Shown piece by piece: positions 1 through 13,804 of a stretch of DNA of 64,000 nt. Each line of letters begins with the position of its first letter. Position 1 is the first letter of the stretch. The DNA comes from Aphis gossypii (taxonomy: Eukaryota > Arthropoda > Insecta > Hemiptera > Aphididae). The translations under genes were made by a program, and so were the position numbers. The notes below the pieces were generated by a model that was not told the DNA's origin, ran no database searches, and worked only from the letters and a program-made list of their open reading frames with translations. The stretch covers positions 32,881,213-32,945,212 of the forward strand of contig NC_065531.1 in the NCBI RefSeq assembly GCF_020184175.1. The letters run 5' to 3'.

Positions 1-492
1 CAGTGGATATATCGGTGGCCTTATATTTTACTCATATCATACGGCCTATCTTAATTTTATGATGGCAGCAAAATTTAAAGTAATTATTCATATAATAAAC
101 TAAATCAATATTTGGTGGTTGTACAATAATTTATGTTATAATTAGATTTATCTTGAACATTAATTTTTTATTAATAATAATGGCCAACATACTACAAATA
201 TTTTTTTAGTAATTTTAAATACAAGTAGCACTGGTAAATGGTAATAGATACATTTATATTTATTAATTATTTATATTTGTATAATTAACAATTATTAAGA
301 ACACAACTTCATGATATATAATAAATCAAATATTAAAGTTTACTTATTATTATATTTAATGTCTATCCTCAAATAAAAATGTCATATATTTAGATTATTT
401 AGATTACTAAGAATAACACTTATCTGTTATACATGAACAATGTAAAAATTAAAGTAATTAATTCTTTTAGAATATTATATAAACCAAAAAAC

Positions 493-3400
493 CTATGTAT
501 CTAAATTGTAAGAATTATTAGGTTTCTTAACGATTGATTTCAATTCTTTTTCATTTGAAATTGAATCATCGTATGTATTAAATTTTTGTATTTCTGATGT
601 TCCGAAAAATATGTAAATTAATCCAGTACCTATGCATATTGCTCCAGACAAATGAAATACTTTACACCATTGACTCAATGTTTGCTGAAAAAAAATCATA
701 CATTAAAGTATATAATAATTTATTCAATTTGTGTATTGAATACTTAATAATAATACACCAAAACTTAATAGTTAGGTTTAAATTTCAATACACGATGTAT
801 GTTTATTTTTAGTTTTGACCATTCTTGACATTTTTTCAATTATTATAACACACGTTTAAATATTACCCTAACTAATAAATTATTTACTGGTTCCAATAAC
901 TAGAAAACTATAAATGTATAGCAGGACATCGTGGAGGACTTACTTGGAGGGGCTTAAGCCCCCTTAGAGTGTTATCACATTACACCAGACGTCAAAATAG
1001 AAAAATGTGTTATAGGTTTATAAAATTAAAATTAAAAATAGTGTGGTCAAGTGGGTACTCACTACCCACTGCTGTTGTACATAAGGTACCGTACGGATCA
1101 GGTTATAGGAGTGTTAAATTTGAATCCAATGATAGACTATAGGTATTATTGTATACTTACGAAAAAAGATTCTGAACGAAGATGAATAGATCATTTGTGA
1201 GCTTTAAAATATGTTATATTTTAAATTGGATATGAAAATGGTGGTTTATGTTACAAGTTACTAGGATGAGAAATTTTTAACTATAACAAAAATCTATAAT
1301 TATTTGATAGTAGGTAAATCGTCATATTTTACGAGTAAATTTTGGGTTTTGTAAAAATTTAAACTAAAGATAACATTTTTTTAATTGGTCAACGTTCAGG
1401 TTCTATTTATTATTATAGGTATTAAATTTTCAACTCTTAGCTACTTACACAAACATTTTTATAAACTGTAACTACAAAATAATTTGTAAATATTCATGAT
1501 GTTGACGAATTTTTGTGAATATCTATACTTCAAAAGCTAATAAAAAAAATATGTGAATATGTTTTCTAATAATTTTTAGATCACAATAAGACTAGAGTAT
1601 GAGGAACTTTATTAAAATTTCAAGTATTTTTACTTGGCCGAAAAAATGGTATTGATATTTATTAAAAAAATAAAAAACTAAACAAAAATGAATTCAAATG
1701 TCTATAAATAACATTGAAATGAGCGAAATATTTTGAAAATTAAATCGTGTAAAGGAAATGCCAATTTTAATAACTGGTGGAATTTTCAACATCTACGACT
1801 TTTACTTTTTGAATAATAATAACAACTAGATACTTAAAATCGTTAAAGGATAAATCATTATTGATACGCAATTTCATAAAAATTTAAAATTCAATCGCTT
1901 AAATTATTTTTCTTTTAATGACGCTTCGAGTATGCTCTATAGTTATTTGTAAGAAAATGTATGGAAAACTTAATGTTGAATTTTTTAATCTTATATATAA
2001 ATAAAAAAGATTTTATTAATTTTCAACAACAAAATTACTTGTAAATTTTCTCAATTTTTACATATTTCGTAAAGATTTAAACTTTATTTATTTATTTATT
2101 ATTTGAGAGCGTTTATTGAAGGGAGCGTCGGATGTTCAAACATCTCCAAAATTAAAAATAAAACAATTTCTTATAATAGGTAAGATAAAAAAAAATCACC
2201 TGATGAAAGGTTAAATAACCAACAATTAAAGGTGAAATGAATCCAGAAGTCGCGGAAACAGTTCCAACAATTCCTAGAATCACTCCTACAAAAAAAAAAT
2301 AATTATAAAAATTATGATATTTCATATTACAATAAAACAATATTATAAAATTGATAAATGATATTTATTTTAAACTATATATCTATATGAATTCCTTCAA
2401 AAATTCCTGTCAAAAAGATTCTTTTCATCGTGTATTATAAGTTTTAAGCTAAAATAAATAAATTAGCAAGTAAAAGATTGTACCATTAAATATAAGATAA
2501 ATAATTTAAATTTATTTATATAATGTACCTGCATAGTTAGGAGCAATGTCCACTACTGCAGCAAGTGCCCCAGAAGATACTGCACCGTTTACGGCAGTGG
2601 CGCTAAAAAGCATGATTACTGCAACCAATGAATTACATCCAGAATAGCAAAAACCCAAAATGAAAAACCCTTGTAAAATATTACCTATATCCAATATGTA
2701 TATAATATAAAACAATAATTAATTAATTGTTAGACATTAATATTTTAACCTAACCTTACAAAAGCATGTCGCCAACTTTCGTACATTGGTCATAGACATT
2801 TTTTGAGATTTCACTAAATGATCACTTATCATACTATATCCAAAAGCAAATACCCATCGTACAAAATGAGGCATTCCAGACCATAAACCTGTCTGAGAAA
2901 TGTTAGTTTTTACAGTTGTGATTGTTAATTTTCATGTTATACCTGTTTTATATTTAAACCTAAGACAAAGTTAAAATATGATGGAGCTTGAGCTGCAAGT
3001 GTATATAAACCCCAGATACCACCAGCTTGAGTGACTAAATTAATCCACACTACATTGGATGAAAGTAATGATTTCCATGGTATCGATAACTGCAACAATA
3101 TTCAAATAATAGTATAAAATAACAGTAAGTCACAAAATAATAAAGTTATTTTATTTTTTGATTTTTTGATTTGAATTTAATAGTGTTTATAAGCATTATA
3201 AATAATTTGTAATGATTTTTATCTAAAACATGTTTTTTAAAGTGTTTTGAAAGGAATCCTACTTAATTTTATGCAATCTATACCATACTGTAACAAAACA
3301 AAAATTTATTTTGATTACTTTTCTTAGAACTTAACACTATAAACATTCTTAATTAAGTTATTTATATTTTAATTTAACTTATTAAAAATATAATAATCTT

Positions 3401-6400
3401 AAATCTATACAAAAATAAAAACAATACATATAATAAGTAAATGTGATATAAAAGAGTCAAGAGGTTTCGGTTAAAAATTATTTTATTACTATCTTTGTGA
3501 AATAGGCATAGTATAATAGTTACTATATTTTATATTAGGTACATAATATGTTTGAATAACTATTTTTCTGAAATATCTTTCATAAACACCAAAATCCTAA
3601 ATTAATTTTCTTTATTTTAAATTTTGTAAGATATAAGAAATAAGTATATTATATAGAATATTGATTACCTAACTAATTTATGTTGACATTATTAAAGTTA
3701 AGCAATAACCACAGAATATTTTATAAACCGTTACCACATTTAAACTGTCAAACCGAAAATTTATAATTTATTAATTTCACTTTTTATTTTATAATATTTT
3801 ATTCACGGCAGTTGAGAACACATTGAAACAAGCCTTGCTATTTCCGTAGCGGCCTGATACATCAACCTTATTCAACTGCGAACCGATCACAATTTTATAA
3901 ATTGGTTCCATAATAAAGAAAAGCATCAAAATACGATGATTAAACGTTAAACATTGGTCAAACATTTTCAATGAGCATTAAAATTATTAAGATAAGTAAT
4001 TTTTCCCAAATTATTACAGAATATATTCAGTTTAAGTACGTGGTTGATGTACCTTACGTCCTTACGTACGTGATTTTAATTATGATTTTTCTTACCGGTT
4101 TTGATCTAGTTTGTATGGTTTTACCAAGGCAATTTTCTATATATGTTCTTTCTCTAATACTGATAGTTGGATGTTTGGCAGGAGTATCATAGACTAGTAA
4201 AATCCAACAAATAGCCCACAATAGACCTAGTCCTCCGCTAACATAAAATACACTCTCCCAACCAAACGAAGCGATGAGATATCCACACATGATATATGTT
4301 ACTGCTGTACCGACCGAACTTCCTTTGCAAATAACAAAAAATAAAATATATGAATATCAAAACACATGTCATATACATGTATACATGTATATTGTATGTA
4401 TATGGTTATTATAGTAAAAATGAAACCTTAAGGTTATAAAATCACACCAACTTATTTCAACTAAACAAGTATGCACGATAATAACTAATAACATTTTTTA
4501 TATATATAATAAACATTAAACAAATATTATAGTACTAATAAACCTACTTATATAGTTATATATATATATGAATTATTCACATTGTACATATATGTAAATT
4601 AAAATTATCAATATGTTTGTACATTGTCTAGGTATCTATTAAATATTAAATTGAACATCTAGATTATACAATATAATAATACAAGATATATGTATATTTG
4701 ATACATCAGATACATGAAACTTTTATATTTCCAATTGAATTTTATTAATTATTAAACGTGAATTACACAATACACTATACTGTCCATACTCTATACTCTA
4801 TAGTAGTATAGTACTATAGTTACCACTCTTTAATTCACGGCTATTTTAAACTGTTATAAAAATTACTGATTGTACAAACATCAATACCTATATAGATTAT
4901 AATTACGATTTTCGATAATAAAAAAAAATAATAACCTTAGACATCAAATATTTATTTTAGCATTTTATTGACATGATTTGATTTTCAAAATAATTAACTG
5001 TATTTTTTTTGTTATTAATAAATATTTTTATTATACTACTATTTTTTTTTCAGTTTTTACAATTAACTAGATAAAAATTAAAAAATCTCGACAATTTGAT
5101 AAAAGATTTAAGATCTTTCTAAGTTCTTTTAACAGCAATTAAAAAATAAACAAAAATCCTCTTAACATTATTTTTGTGAGTTACAGTTTATACCATGGGA
5201 GTTGTGGAAATGTATTTGTAGAATGAGAGCCGGGATAGTGAGGACATATCTTGCACGTGGAAATGGTACTTTTGTGAAGGTTACGAAACATGTAATTATT
5301 GCTCACCGATAACCACATCCTTACATACTAATCAATCAAGTACATCAATGACGTAGGTGGCCACACATTAGATGTTATGTATAAATCTAGAACTTAAGAA
5401 TTACGTGATTTATATTTTGCTTATCTAGATCACGTTACCAAATTTATTTATGTATTTACTGATTTCATTTAACTGTGATTTTTGTTATTTTATTTGTTTA
5501 TTTTGCTACATGAAAAATTTACTTATATACCATATACACATACTACAATAGGTGTATTTAATTGTATTATTATTTATTGTCATTTACAGTATGATTCAAA
5601 GAAAAGAAGGGGGTTTAGTTTGTTTAGCCCAAAACAAAATTTTTAAATATTATTATTTAATTATATGATTATCTTGCCATTCAAACTAGTTTAGATAAAT
5701 TAAAAATTAAATGACAATGGTTCTGTCAAATATTTTTTAAAAGCAAAAAAGACACTGCTACATTTATTACCTATGATAAATAATCATAAGTGTAATTTTA
5801 GTTCAAATAGCATAAATATTAAATGCATGTGACATTCGTAGACGATGTGGTGTAAAACGCTCGTGGTCAGCTACATTATAATATTATCTTAAATTTAAAG
5901 TAATAAATAAATCATTTATCAATATCGCCCCTAAAATTTAATAAAATGTTCTTTAAATGTTTTAAAATTTTATATTTACGAAAATTGATATTGAAAAAAT
6001 TATACACTAGGACATTTTTTTTAAATTTCATACAAGATCTAAAATAAATTTTCCTTATATCTTTTTAAATACGCACCCACTTCTATACCTTTTAAATATA
6101 ATTATCGAGATTATTAATTATTTGTTTGATTGAGTATTCGAGTTCTCTATCATACCATACATTGTGCTATTAATATATTTAGATCTTCAAGTGTACACTT
6201 CCTTTGAAAAAAATTTAAACTTAATTTTATATTACCAAGGTATGCTGAAACAAATCGACTTCTCTCGTGTGGTGGTATCCAATTAGCGGTCATTGTATGC
6301 ATTGAAGGCCACGCAGCACCCTAATAAAAATAATAAAATAAAAAAAAATGAAATAATAATTTTAAAAAAGAAAGTCTTACGGATATAAATCCTTGAATAA

Positions 6401-7058
6401 TTCTAATAAGCACAAGTGCTTTATAGTTGAATTTTGCAGATGCAGGTACTGCAAAGGACAATACCGCTGCCACACCGTTGCTAATACCAAAAACGGTTTT
6501 TGTACCATATCGTTGTGCCAAAACTCCACCTGGTATTTTCATAATTACATTTAATGTGAAAAATGCACCCAGCACTGAATTTTGCTGATATTCGTCCCAT
6601 TCAAATTTATTATCCTTTATAAATTATACATAATTTTAATAAACAAAATACTAATGATTAATGACTTTGAGAATATCCATATATATAGACAATAAATAAC
6701 AATTGGTCGCCATTTTAAACACGAAATTCTAGCTTTTAGATATTAGATCACAATAAAGTTATTATAATTATAAATATTATTTACATTTAGATCCACTGAA
6801 GATATTTGTGCAACAGTATTGTTTAACTTCAACGATTCGGTGTGCCTAAGACACTCATATATAATCGTATCGTTGGTTTTCGATATTGAATGTTTAATCA
6901 TTGACACGATGGCTATATTAATGTTCATTCGAAACATGTAATTAATAGCAAATCCCCAGAAAGTCATGTACCATAGAATTGTCCGTTCTGGAATATTATT
7001 AATTAATAAGTACATAAATATATTTAAAATCAAAATTAAAATTTTACTTACTCTCCAT
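493..7058 (-). CDS. SLC17-family (sialin / phosphate cotransporter-like) MFS carrier, array gene A
   Basis: Ten coding exons on the minus strand: 7058-7052, 6987-6785, 6614-6381, 6320-6236, 4322-4096, 3089-2943, 2892-2760, 2684-2529, 2285-2200, 684-493. All have GT/AG borders and the joined frame is open for 489 aa, ending in TAG at 493-495. The family is recognised from the TM1 motif R22-M-N-I-N-I-A, the TM2-3 loop G99-G-V-L-A-Q-R-Y-G-T-K, R141-I-I-Q-G in TM4, and W-I-P-P-H-E-R-S-R-F after it. A large loop after TM1 has N-glycosylation sequons at N41 (NDT) and N58 (NNT). SLC17 proteins move organic anions, often coupled to H+ or Na+, across plasma or vesicle membranes; the substrate here cannot be read from the sequence. 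The start ATG at 7058 lies in a 7-nt coding exon and is conserved in genes B and C. The tail after K-K-P-N-N-S is Y-N-L-D-T. Confidence 0.9.
3789..3971 (-). other. 60-codon orphan frame in gene A intron 5
   Basis: This short frame is less AT-biased than its surroundings and includes V-D-V-S-G-R-Y-G-N-S-K-A. Its codons look more ordinary than random AT-rich DNA. It is absent from the matching intron of genes B and C. It may be a fragment captured from another gene or element; not identified. Confidence 0.2.
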
Positions 7059-8416
7059 GATTGTTTATGTAGAAGTAAAATCTCAATCGCATAACTACCT
7101 ACCTTGAATTATAGAATTCTCCATAATGAACAAATATAAACAGGTAAGTATTTAATCAGATATATCACATAATGCCTACTTCATAGTGATATATTAAACA
7201 TACTAAAATAGCATTATCAACAGACTATTAGTATAATATTTACTTTGTAGCTAAATTAGGTACAATGTTTATGATTAATTTCATAACGTACCGTAGTAAT
7301 AGTAATTGTTAAACATTAATTAACTTATAAAAATCCTACCATGTCAGACATGCTTTATAAACTGATAATTTTCAATATATTTAAAATATAGGTTTAATTC
7401 ACCGTTCACTTGTTTTTCACACACAAATAATAAAATATAATTCTACATCATTAATTGTAAATAATGCATTGATTGTTTAGTTGTAATGCTTCATTAAAAT
7501 TGATTAGATTTTTTTTCGATGATAAGTATTTTCCAATTTAATTGATAACGTATTATAGTATATTGAAATTAATTATGAAGTCGGTTATAGAACCCTGTTT
7601 TCGTACACTGATAATTTTTCTATGAATAAGCAAGCTAATAAACTTTAGGCAAAATTTAGTTTCCAATTTAGTTTTTTTTCCACTCCTCTTAATTATTTCC
7701 ATTTTCCATTTTCATTTTCATTTTCAGATTATTATACAATGGTTATATAAAGAACCAGTGGATTGTTTAGAGATGGGATGTGATGGATGAATAGACTACC
7801 ATTCAATCTTTTTATCATGCTTTGAATTCCAAGAAATTATCTATTTATACTTGGCATTTGGATTTTTTTTAATATACATAATCATTTGAGTCCATATTAG
7901 GTGAACTATCATACTCGAGTAAATTCGACTAGATGATATACACTACTAAGAACTGGACAACTAAAAACAAAACAATATAGTAGGATTTTTACTTAGGAGG
8001 CCATATCACAGAGGATATATCGGTGGCCTTATATTTTACTCATATCATACGGCCTATCTTAATTTTATGTTGACAACAAAAATTAAAGTAATTATTCATA
8101 TAATAAAATAAATCAATATATAGTGGTTGTACAATAATTTATGTTATAATTAGATTTATCTTGAACATTAATTTTTTATTAATAATAATGGCCAACATAA
8201 TTACAATTATTTTTTAAGTAATTTTAAATACAAGTAGCACTGGTAAATGGTAATAGATACATTTATATTTAATAATTATTTATATTTGTATAATTAACAA
8301 TTATTAAAGAACACAACTTCATGTTATATAATAAATCAAATAATAAAGTTTACTTATTATTATATTTAATGTCTATCCTCAAATAAAAATGTCATATATT
8401 TAGATTATTTAGATTA

Positions 8417-11400
8417 CTAAGAATAACACTTATCTGTTATACATGAACAATGTAAAAATAAATCAACTAATAAATTTAGACTTTTACATAAAACCAAAAA
8501 CCTATGTATCCAAATTGGAGAATTATTAGGTTTCTTAACGATTAATTTCAATTCTTTTTCATTTGAAATTGAATCATCGTATGTATTAAATTTTTGTATA
8601 TCTGATGTTCCGAAAAATATGTAAATTAATCCAGTACCTATGCATATTGCTCCAGACAAATGAAATACTTTACACCATTGACTCAATGTTTGCTGAAAAA
8701 AAAATCATACATTAAAGTATATAATTATTTATTCAATTTGTGTATTGAATACTTAATAATAATACACCAAAACTTAATAGTTAGTTTTAAATTTCAATAC
8801 ACGAAGTATGCTTGTTTTTAGTTTTGGCCATTCTTGACATTTTTTCAATTATTATAACACACGTTTAAATATTACCCTAACTAATAAATTATTTACTGGT
8901 TCCAATAACTAGAAAACTATAAATGTATAGCAGGACATCGTGGAGGACTTACTTGGAGGGGCTTAAGCCCCCTTAGAGTGTTATCACATTACACCAGACG
9001 TCAAAATAGAAAAATGTGTTATAGGTTTATAAAATTAAAATTAAAAATAGCATAGGTTATGCTAATATTGAATTTTTTAATCTTATATATAAATAAAAGA
9101 TTTTTAATGAATTTTCAACTACAAAATTACTTGTAAATTTTCTCAATTTTTACATATTTCGTAAAGATTTGAACTTTATTTATTTTTTATTTATAATTTA
9201 AGAGCGTTTGTAGGAGGGAGCGTCGGATATTCAAACATCCCCCAAAATTAAAAATAAAACAATTTTAAGATATATATTGTGAATTAAACTTAATTTATAT
9301 CTAGACCAAAATCCTCCCCGCAAATATTTCCTACCAACGCTCATTATTATTATTATTACAGAAAATAGCACAATAAAACTAAGTACATAAAAAGTTTATT
9401 GAAAAGGATATGTTATTTGCAAACTAAACACTAGTGATTAATGAACTCATTTTAATCTCAAGTCATCTTATAGGTAAGATAAAAAAAATTACCTGATGTA
9501 AGGTAAAATAACCAACAATTAAGGGTGAAATGAATCCAGAAGTAGAGCCAACAGTTCCAATAATTCCTAGAACCACTCCTACAAAAAAAAAAAAATAATA
9601 TTAAAAATATTTTATATTACAATAAAACAATATTATAAAATTGGTAGATGATATTTATTTTAAACTATATATCTATATGAATTCCTTCAAGAATTCCTGT
9701 CAAAAAGATTCTTTTCGTCGTGTATTATAAGTTTTAAGCTAAAATAAATAAATTAGCAAGTAAAAGATTGTACCATTAAATATAAGATAAATAATTTAAA
9801 TTTATTTATATAATGTACCTGCATAGTTAGGAGCAATGTCCACTACTGCAGCAAGTGGCCCAGAAGATACTGCACCGTTTACGGCAGTCGCGCTAAAAAG
9901 CATGATTATTGCAACCAATGAATTACATCCAGAATAGCAAAGACCCAAAATGAAAAACCCTTGTAAAATATTACCTATATCCAATATGTACACAATATAA
10001 AACAATAATTAATGAACCGTAAGACTTTAATATTTAAAAAAAACTTATTAATTTCTATTAAATTTCTTACAAAAGCATGTCGCCAACTTTCGTACATTGG
10101 TCATAGACATTTTTTGAGATTTCACTAAACGATCACTTATCATACTATATCCAAAAGCAAACACCCATCGTACAAAATGAGGCAATCCCGACCATAAACC
10201 TGTCTGAGAAATGTTAGTTTTTACAGTTATGATTGTCAATTTTCATGTTATACCTGTTTTATATTTAAACCTAAGACAAAGTTAAAATATGATGGAGCTT
10301 GAGCTGCAAGTGTAAATAAACCCCAGATACCTCCAGCTTGAGTGACTAAATTAATCCACAGTACTTTGGATGAAAGTAATAATTTCCAAGGTATCGATAA
10401 CTGCAACAATATTCAAATAATAGTATAAAATAACACTAAGTAACAAAATAATAAAAAAATTTAATTTTTTTTTTTATTTGACTTAATAGTGTTTATAAGC
10501 ATTATAAATAATTTATAATGATTTTTATCTAAAACATGTTTTTTTAAAGTGTTTTGAAAGGAATTCTACTTAATTTTATGCTATCTACCATAGTGTAACA
10601 AAACAAAAATTTATTTTGATTACTTTTCTTAGAACATAACATTCTAAACATTCATTAAATAAGTTATTTATAATTTAATTTAACTTATTAAAAATATAAT
10701 AATTTTAAATCTATACAAAAATAAGTACAATACATACAATAAGTAAATGTGATACAAAAGAGTCAAGAGATTTCTGTTAAAAATTATTTTATTGCTATCT
10801 TTGTAAAAGAGGAATAGTATAATAATTACTATATTTAACATAGTTTAACTTTGTTATTAGTGTTAGTACACTAAACGCTAGTTAGTAACAGCACTGTTAG
10901 TAACTAAATAACAAATTGACGTATATTTTGTCAAATAGGTACATATCTTTGAATAACTATTTTATGTATGATCCTTTCATAGACATCAAAATTCAAAATT
11001 AATTGTCTTTATTTTAAATTTAGTAAGATATAAGTAATAAGTATATTATTATAATATTCACATACGTTAATAAGTATAAACGTGTTTTGTTTTATTTTTT
11101 TTTTTTATTTGACTTAATAGTGTTTATAAGCATTATAAATAATTTATAATGATTTTTATCTAAAACATGTTTTTTTAAAGTGTTTTGAAAGGAATTCTAC
11201 TTAATTTTATGCTATCTACCATAGTGTAACAAAACAAAAATTTATTTTGATTACTTTTCTTAGAACATAACATTCTAAACATTCATTAAATAAGTTATTT
11301 ATAATTTAATTTAACTTATTAAAAATATAATAATTTTAAATCTATACAAAAATAAGTACAATACATACAATAAGTAAATGTGATACAAAAGAGTCAAGAG

Positions 11401-13804
11401 ATTTCGGTTAAAAATTATTTTATTACTATCTTTGTAAAATAGGCATAGTATAATAGTTACTATATTTAACATAGTTTAACTTTGTTATTAGTGTTAGTAC
11501 ACTAAACACTAGTTAGTAACAGCACTGTTAGTAACTAAATAACAAATTGACGTATATTTTGTCAAATAGGTACATATCTTTGAATAACTATTTTCTGTAA
11601 GATCCTTTCATAGACATCAAAATTCTAAATTAATTGTCTTTATTTTAAATTTAGTAAGATATAAGTAATAAGTATATTATTATAATATTCACATACGTTA
11701 ATAAGTATAAACGTGTTTTGTTTTATTTTTTTTTTAAGTATTGAAGATATAAAGTAGGTACGTACAACAATTATTTTATCCAAAAGGATCAAAGAATTGG
11801 TCTTACTAAATTTGTATAACCATAAATTAATTGACTTAACAAAAAACAGACAATCTTTAGAGATGGAAGTATAGTTACTAATAGGTAATATGTATATTGG
11901 GTAATAAATGTACGGCAATAATTTATTTGGGTATAAATAAAAGTGGGTAATGTGCCATAGCTATCAGTTTTAAACAGATAAAATATATATAAGAGTATTT
12001 AATAGAGTAATAACAATAGCGATAATTCTTCTAAGAGTAAACGACTAATTTTTTTGCAAACAATAAAACATTAAAATTTCTTTGAATTTAAAAAACTTTC
12101 TTAAGTAATTAATAATAATGAACAAAATTTAAGTAAAATTGTTGATTTATAAGATATAACTTAAGTAAGTTATACAAATTGTACATACTTAAGTTATGTT
12201 AAAATTATTATATAATATACAATACTCTATAAACATGTTATAACCTATACATATACTTATATCAATAACAATTTTAAATAGATAGAAATAATTCGGGTTT
12301 TTTGTCTCTGTGGAATTATATTTCGGAAAAATGGTTATTTTGGAATATTAATCAGGGAAAACGTTATATATCAATTATAATAATATAATCGAAATAGAAT
12401 ATAGATAGTCATAACTATTAACATACATTTTAGATAACTGTAACAACATAATCTAATATTTTAATTATGATTTTTCTTACCGGTTTTGATCTAGTTTCTA
12501 TGGTTTTACCAAGGCAATTTTCTATGTATGTTCTTTCTTTAATACTGATAGTTGGATGTTTGGCAGGAGTATCATAGACTAGTAAAATCCAACAAATAGC
12601 CCACAATAGACCTAGTCCTCCGCTAACATAAAATACACTCTCCCAACCAAACGAAGCGATAAGATATCCACACATAATATATGTTACTGCTGTACCGACC
12701 GAACTTCCTTTGCAAATAACAAAAAATAAAATATATGAATACCAGAAGATATGTCATATACATGTATACATATATGGTTATTATAATAACAATGAAACCT
12801 TAAGGTTGTAAAATGACACCAACTTCTATACCTTTCAAAAATAATTATCGAGATTAATAATTATTTGTTTATTTGAGTATTCGAATTCACTATCATACCA
12901 TACATTGTACTAAATTACTATATTTAGATCTTCAAGTGTACACTTCTTTTGAAAAAATTTGAACTTAATTTTATATTACCTAGGTATGCTGAAACAAATC
13001 GACTTCTCTCGTGTGGTGGTATCCAATTAGCGGTCATTGTATGCATTGAAGGCCACGCAGCACCCTAATAAAAATAATAAAATAAAAAAATATGGAATAA
13101 TAATTTTAAAAAGAAAATCTTACGGATATAAATCCTTGAATAATTCTAATAAGCACAAGTGCTTTATAGTTGAATTTTGCAGATGCAGGTACGGCAAAGG
13201 ACAATACCGCTGCCACACCGTTGCTGATACCAAAAACGGTTTTTGTACCATAACGTTGTGCCAAAACTCCACCTGGTATTTGCATGATTACATGTAATGT
13301 GAAAAATGCACCCAGCACTGAATTTTGCTGATATTCGTCCCATTCAAATTTATTATCCTTTATAAATTATACATAATTTTAATTAACAAAGTACTAATGA
13401 TTACTGACTTTGAGAATATCCATATATTATATAGATAATAAATGACAATTGGTCGAAATTTTAAACACGATATTCTAGCTTTTAGACAATAAATCACAAT
13501 TAAATAATTATAATTATAAATATTATTTACATTTAGATCCACTGAAGATATTTGTGCAACAGTATTGTTTAACTTCAACGATTCGGTGTGCCTAAGACAC
13601 TCATATATAATCGTAACATTAGTTTTCGATATTGAATGTTTAATCATTGAAACGATGGCTATATTAATATTCATTCGAAACATGTAATTAATAGCAAATC
13701 CCCAGAAAGTCATGTACCATAGAATTGTCCGTTCTGGAATATTATTAATTAATAAGTACATAAATATATTTAAAATCAAAATTAAAATTTTACTTACTCT
13801 CCAT
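8417..13804 (-). CDS. SLC17-family MFS carrier, array gene B (extended C-terminus)
   Basis: Ten coding exons on the minus strand: 13804-13798, 13733-13531, 13357-13124, 13064-12980, 12707-12481, 10400-10254, 10203-10071, 9974-9819, 9578-9493, 8692-8417. The joined frame is open for 517 aa. Exons 1-9 have exactly the lengths of gene A and nearly the same protein (for example L-H-V-I-M-Q-I-P-G-G instead of L-N-V-I-M-K-I-P-G-G in TM2). In the last exon a one-base deletion relative to gene A, just after K-K-P-N-N-S, shifts the frame. The tail then runs about 32 further residues, starting P-I-W-I-H-R-F-L and rich in Cys and Leu, to TAG at 8417-8419. Intron 4 is only 273 nt against 1.9 kb in gene A, and intron 5 contains a 631-bp tandem duplication. 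The transport domain is intact, so this is probably a working gene; whether the extended tail is tolerated is unknown. Confidence 0.87.
10481..11111. repeat. 631-bp tandem duplication in gene B intron 5, copy 1
   Basis: The block beginning ACTTAATAGTGTTTATAAGC recurs at 11112 with very few substitutions. The corresponding intron of gene A has the block once. The copies meet within a long T tract. Confidence 0.88.
11112..11735. repeat. 631-bp tandem duplication in gene B intron 5, copy 2
   Basis: Second copy; it ends in the same GTGTTTTGTTTTA plus poly(T) string as copy 1. No exon is included, so the coding sequence of gene B is unaffected. Confidence 0.88.

Larger units (their letters stand above)
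1..8008. repeat. tandem array unit A
   Basis: The sequence starting at position 1 (CAGTGGATATATCGGTGG) recurs at 8009 (CAGAGG in place of CAGTGG), at 14752 and at 27630. This unit contains gene A plus about 950 bp of conserved upstream DNA (7059-8008) and about 490 bp of 3' flank. Because position 1 already lies on a unit boundary, the array may continue to the left of the window. Introns hold unit-specific gains and losses; between exons 10 and 9 there is a conserved non-coding tract at about 1040-1970 that is shared with unit C but absent from unit B. Confidence 0.85.

Noticed and set aside
11640..11918. 92-codon minus-strand frame in gene B intron 5
   Set aside because: Ile/Lys/Leu/Asn-rich content expected from AT-rich DNA; it straddles a duplication junction.
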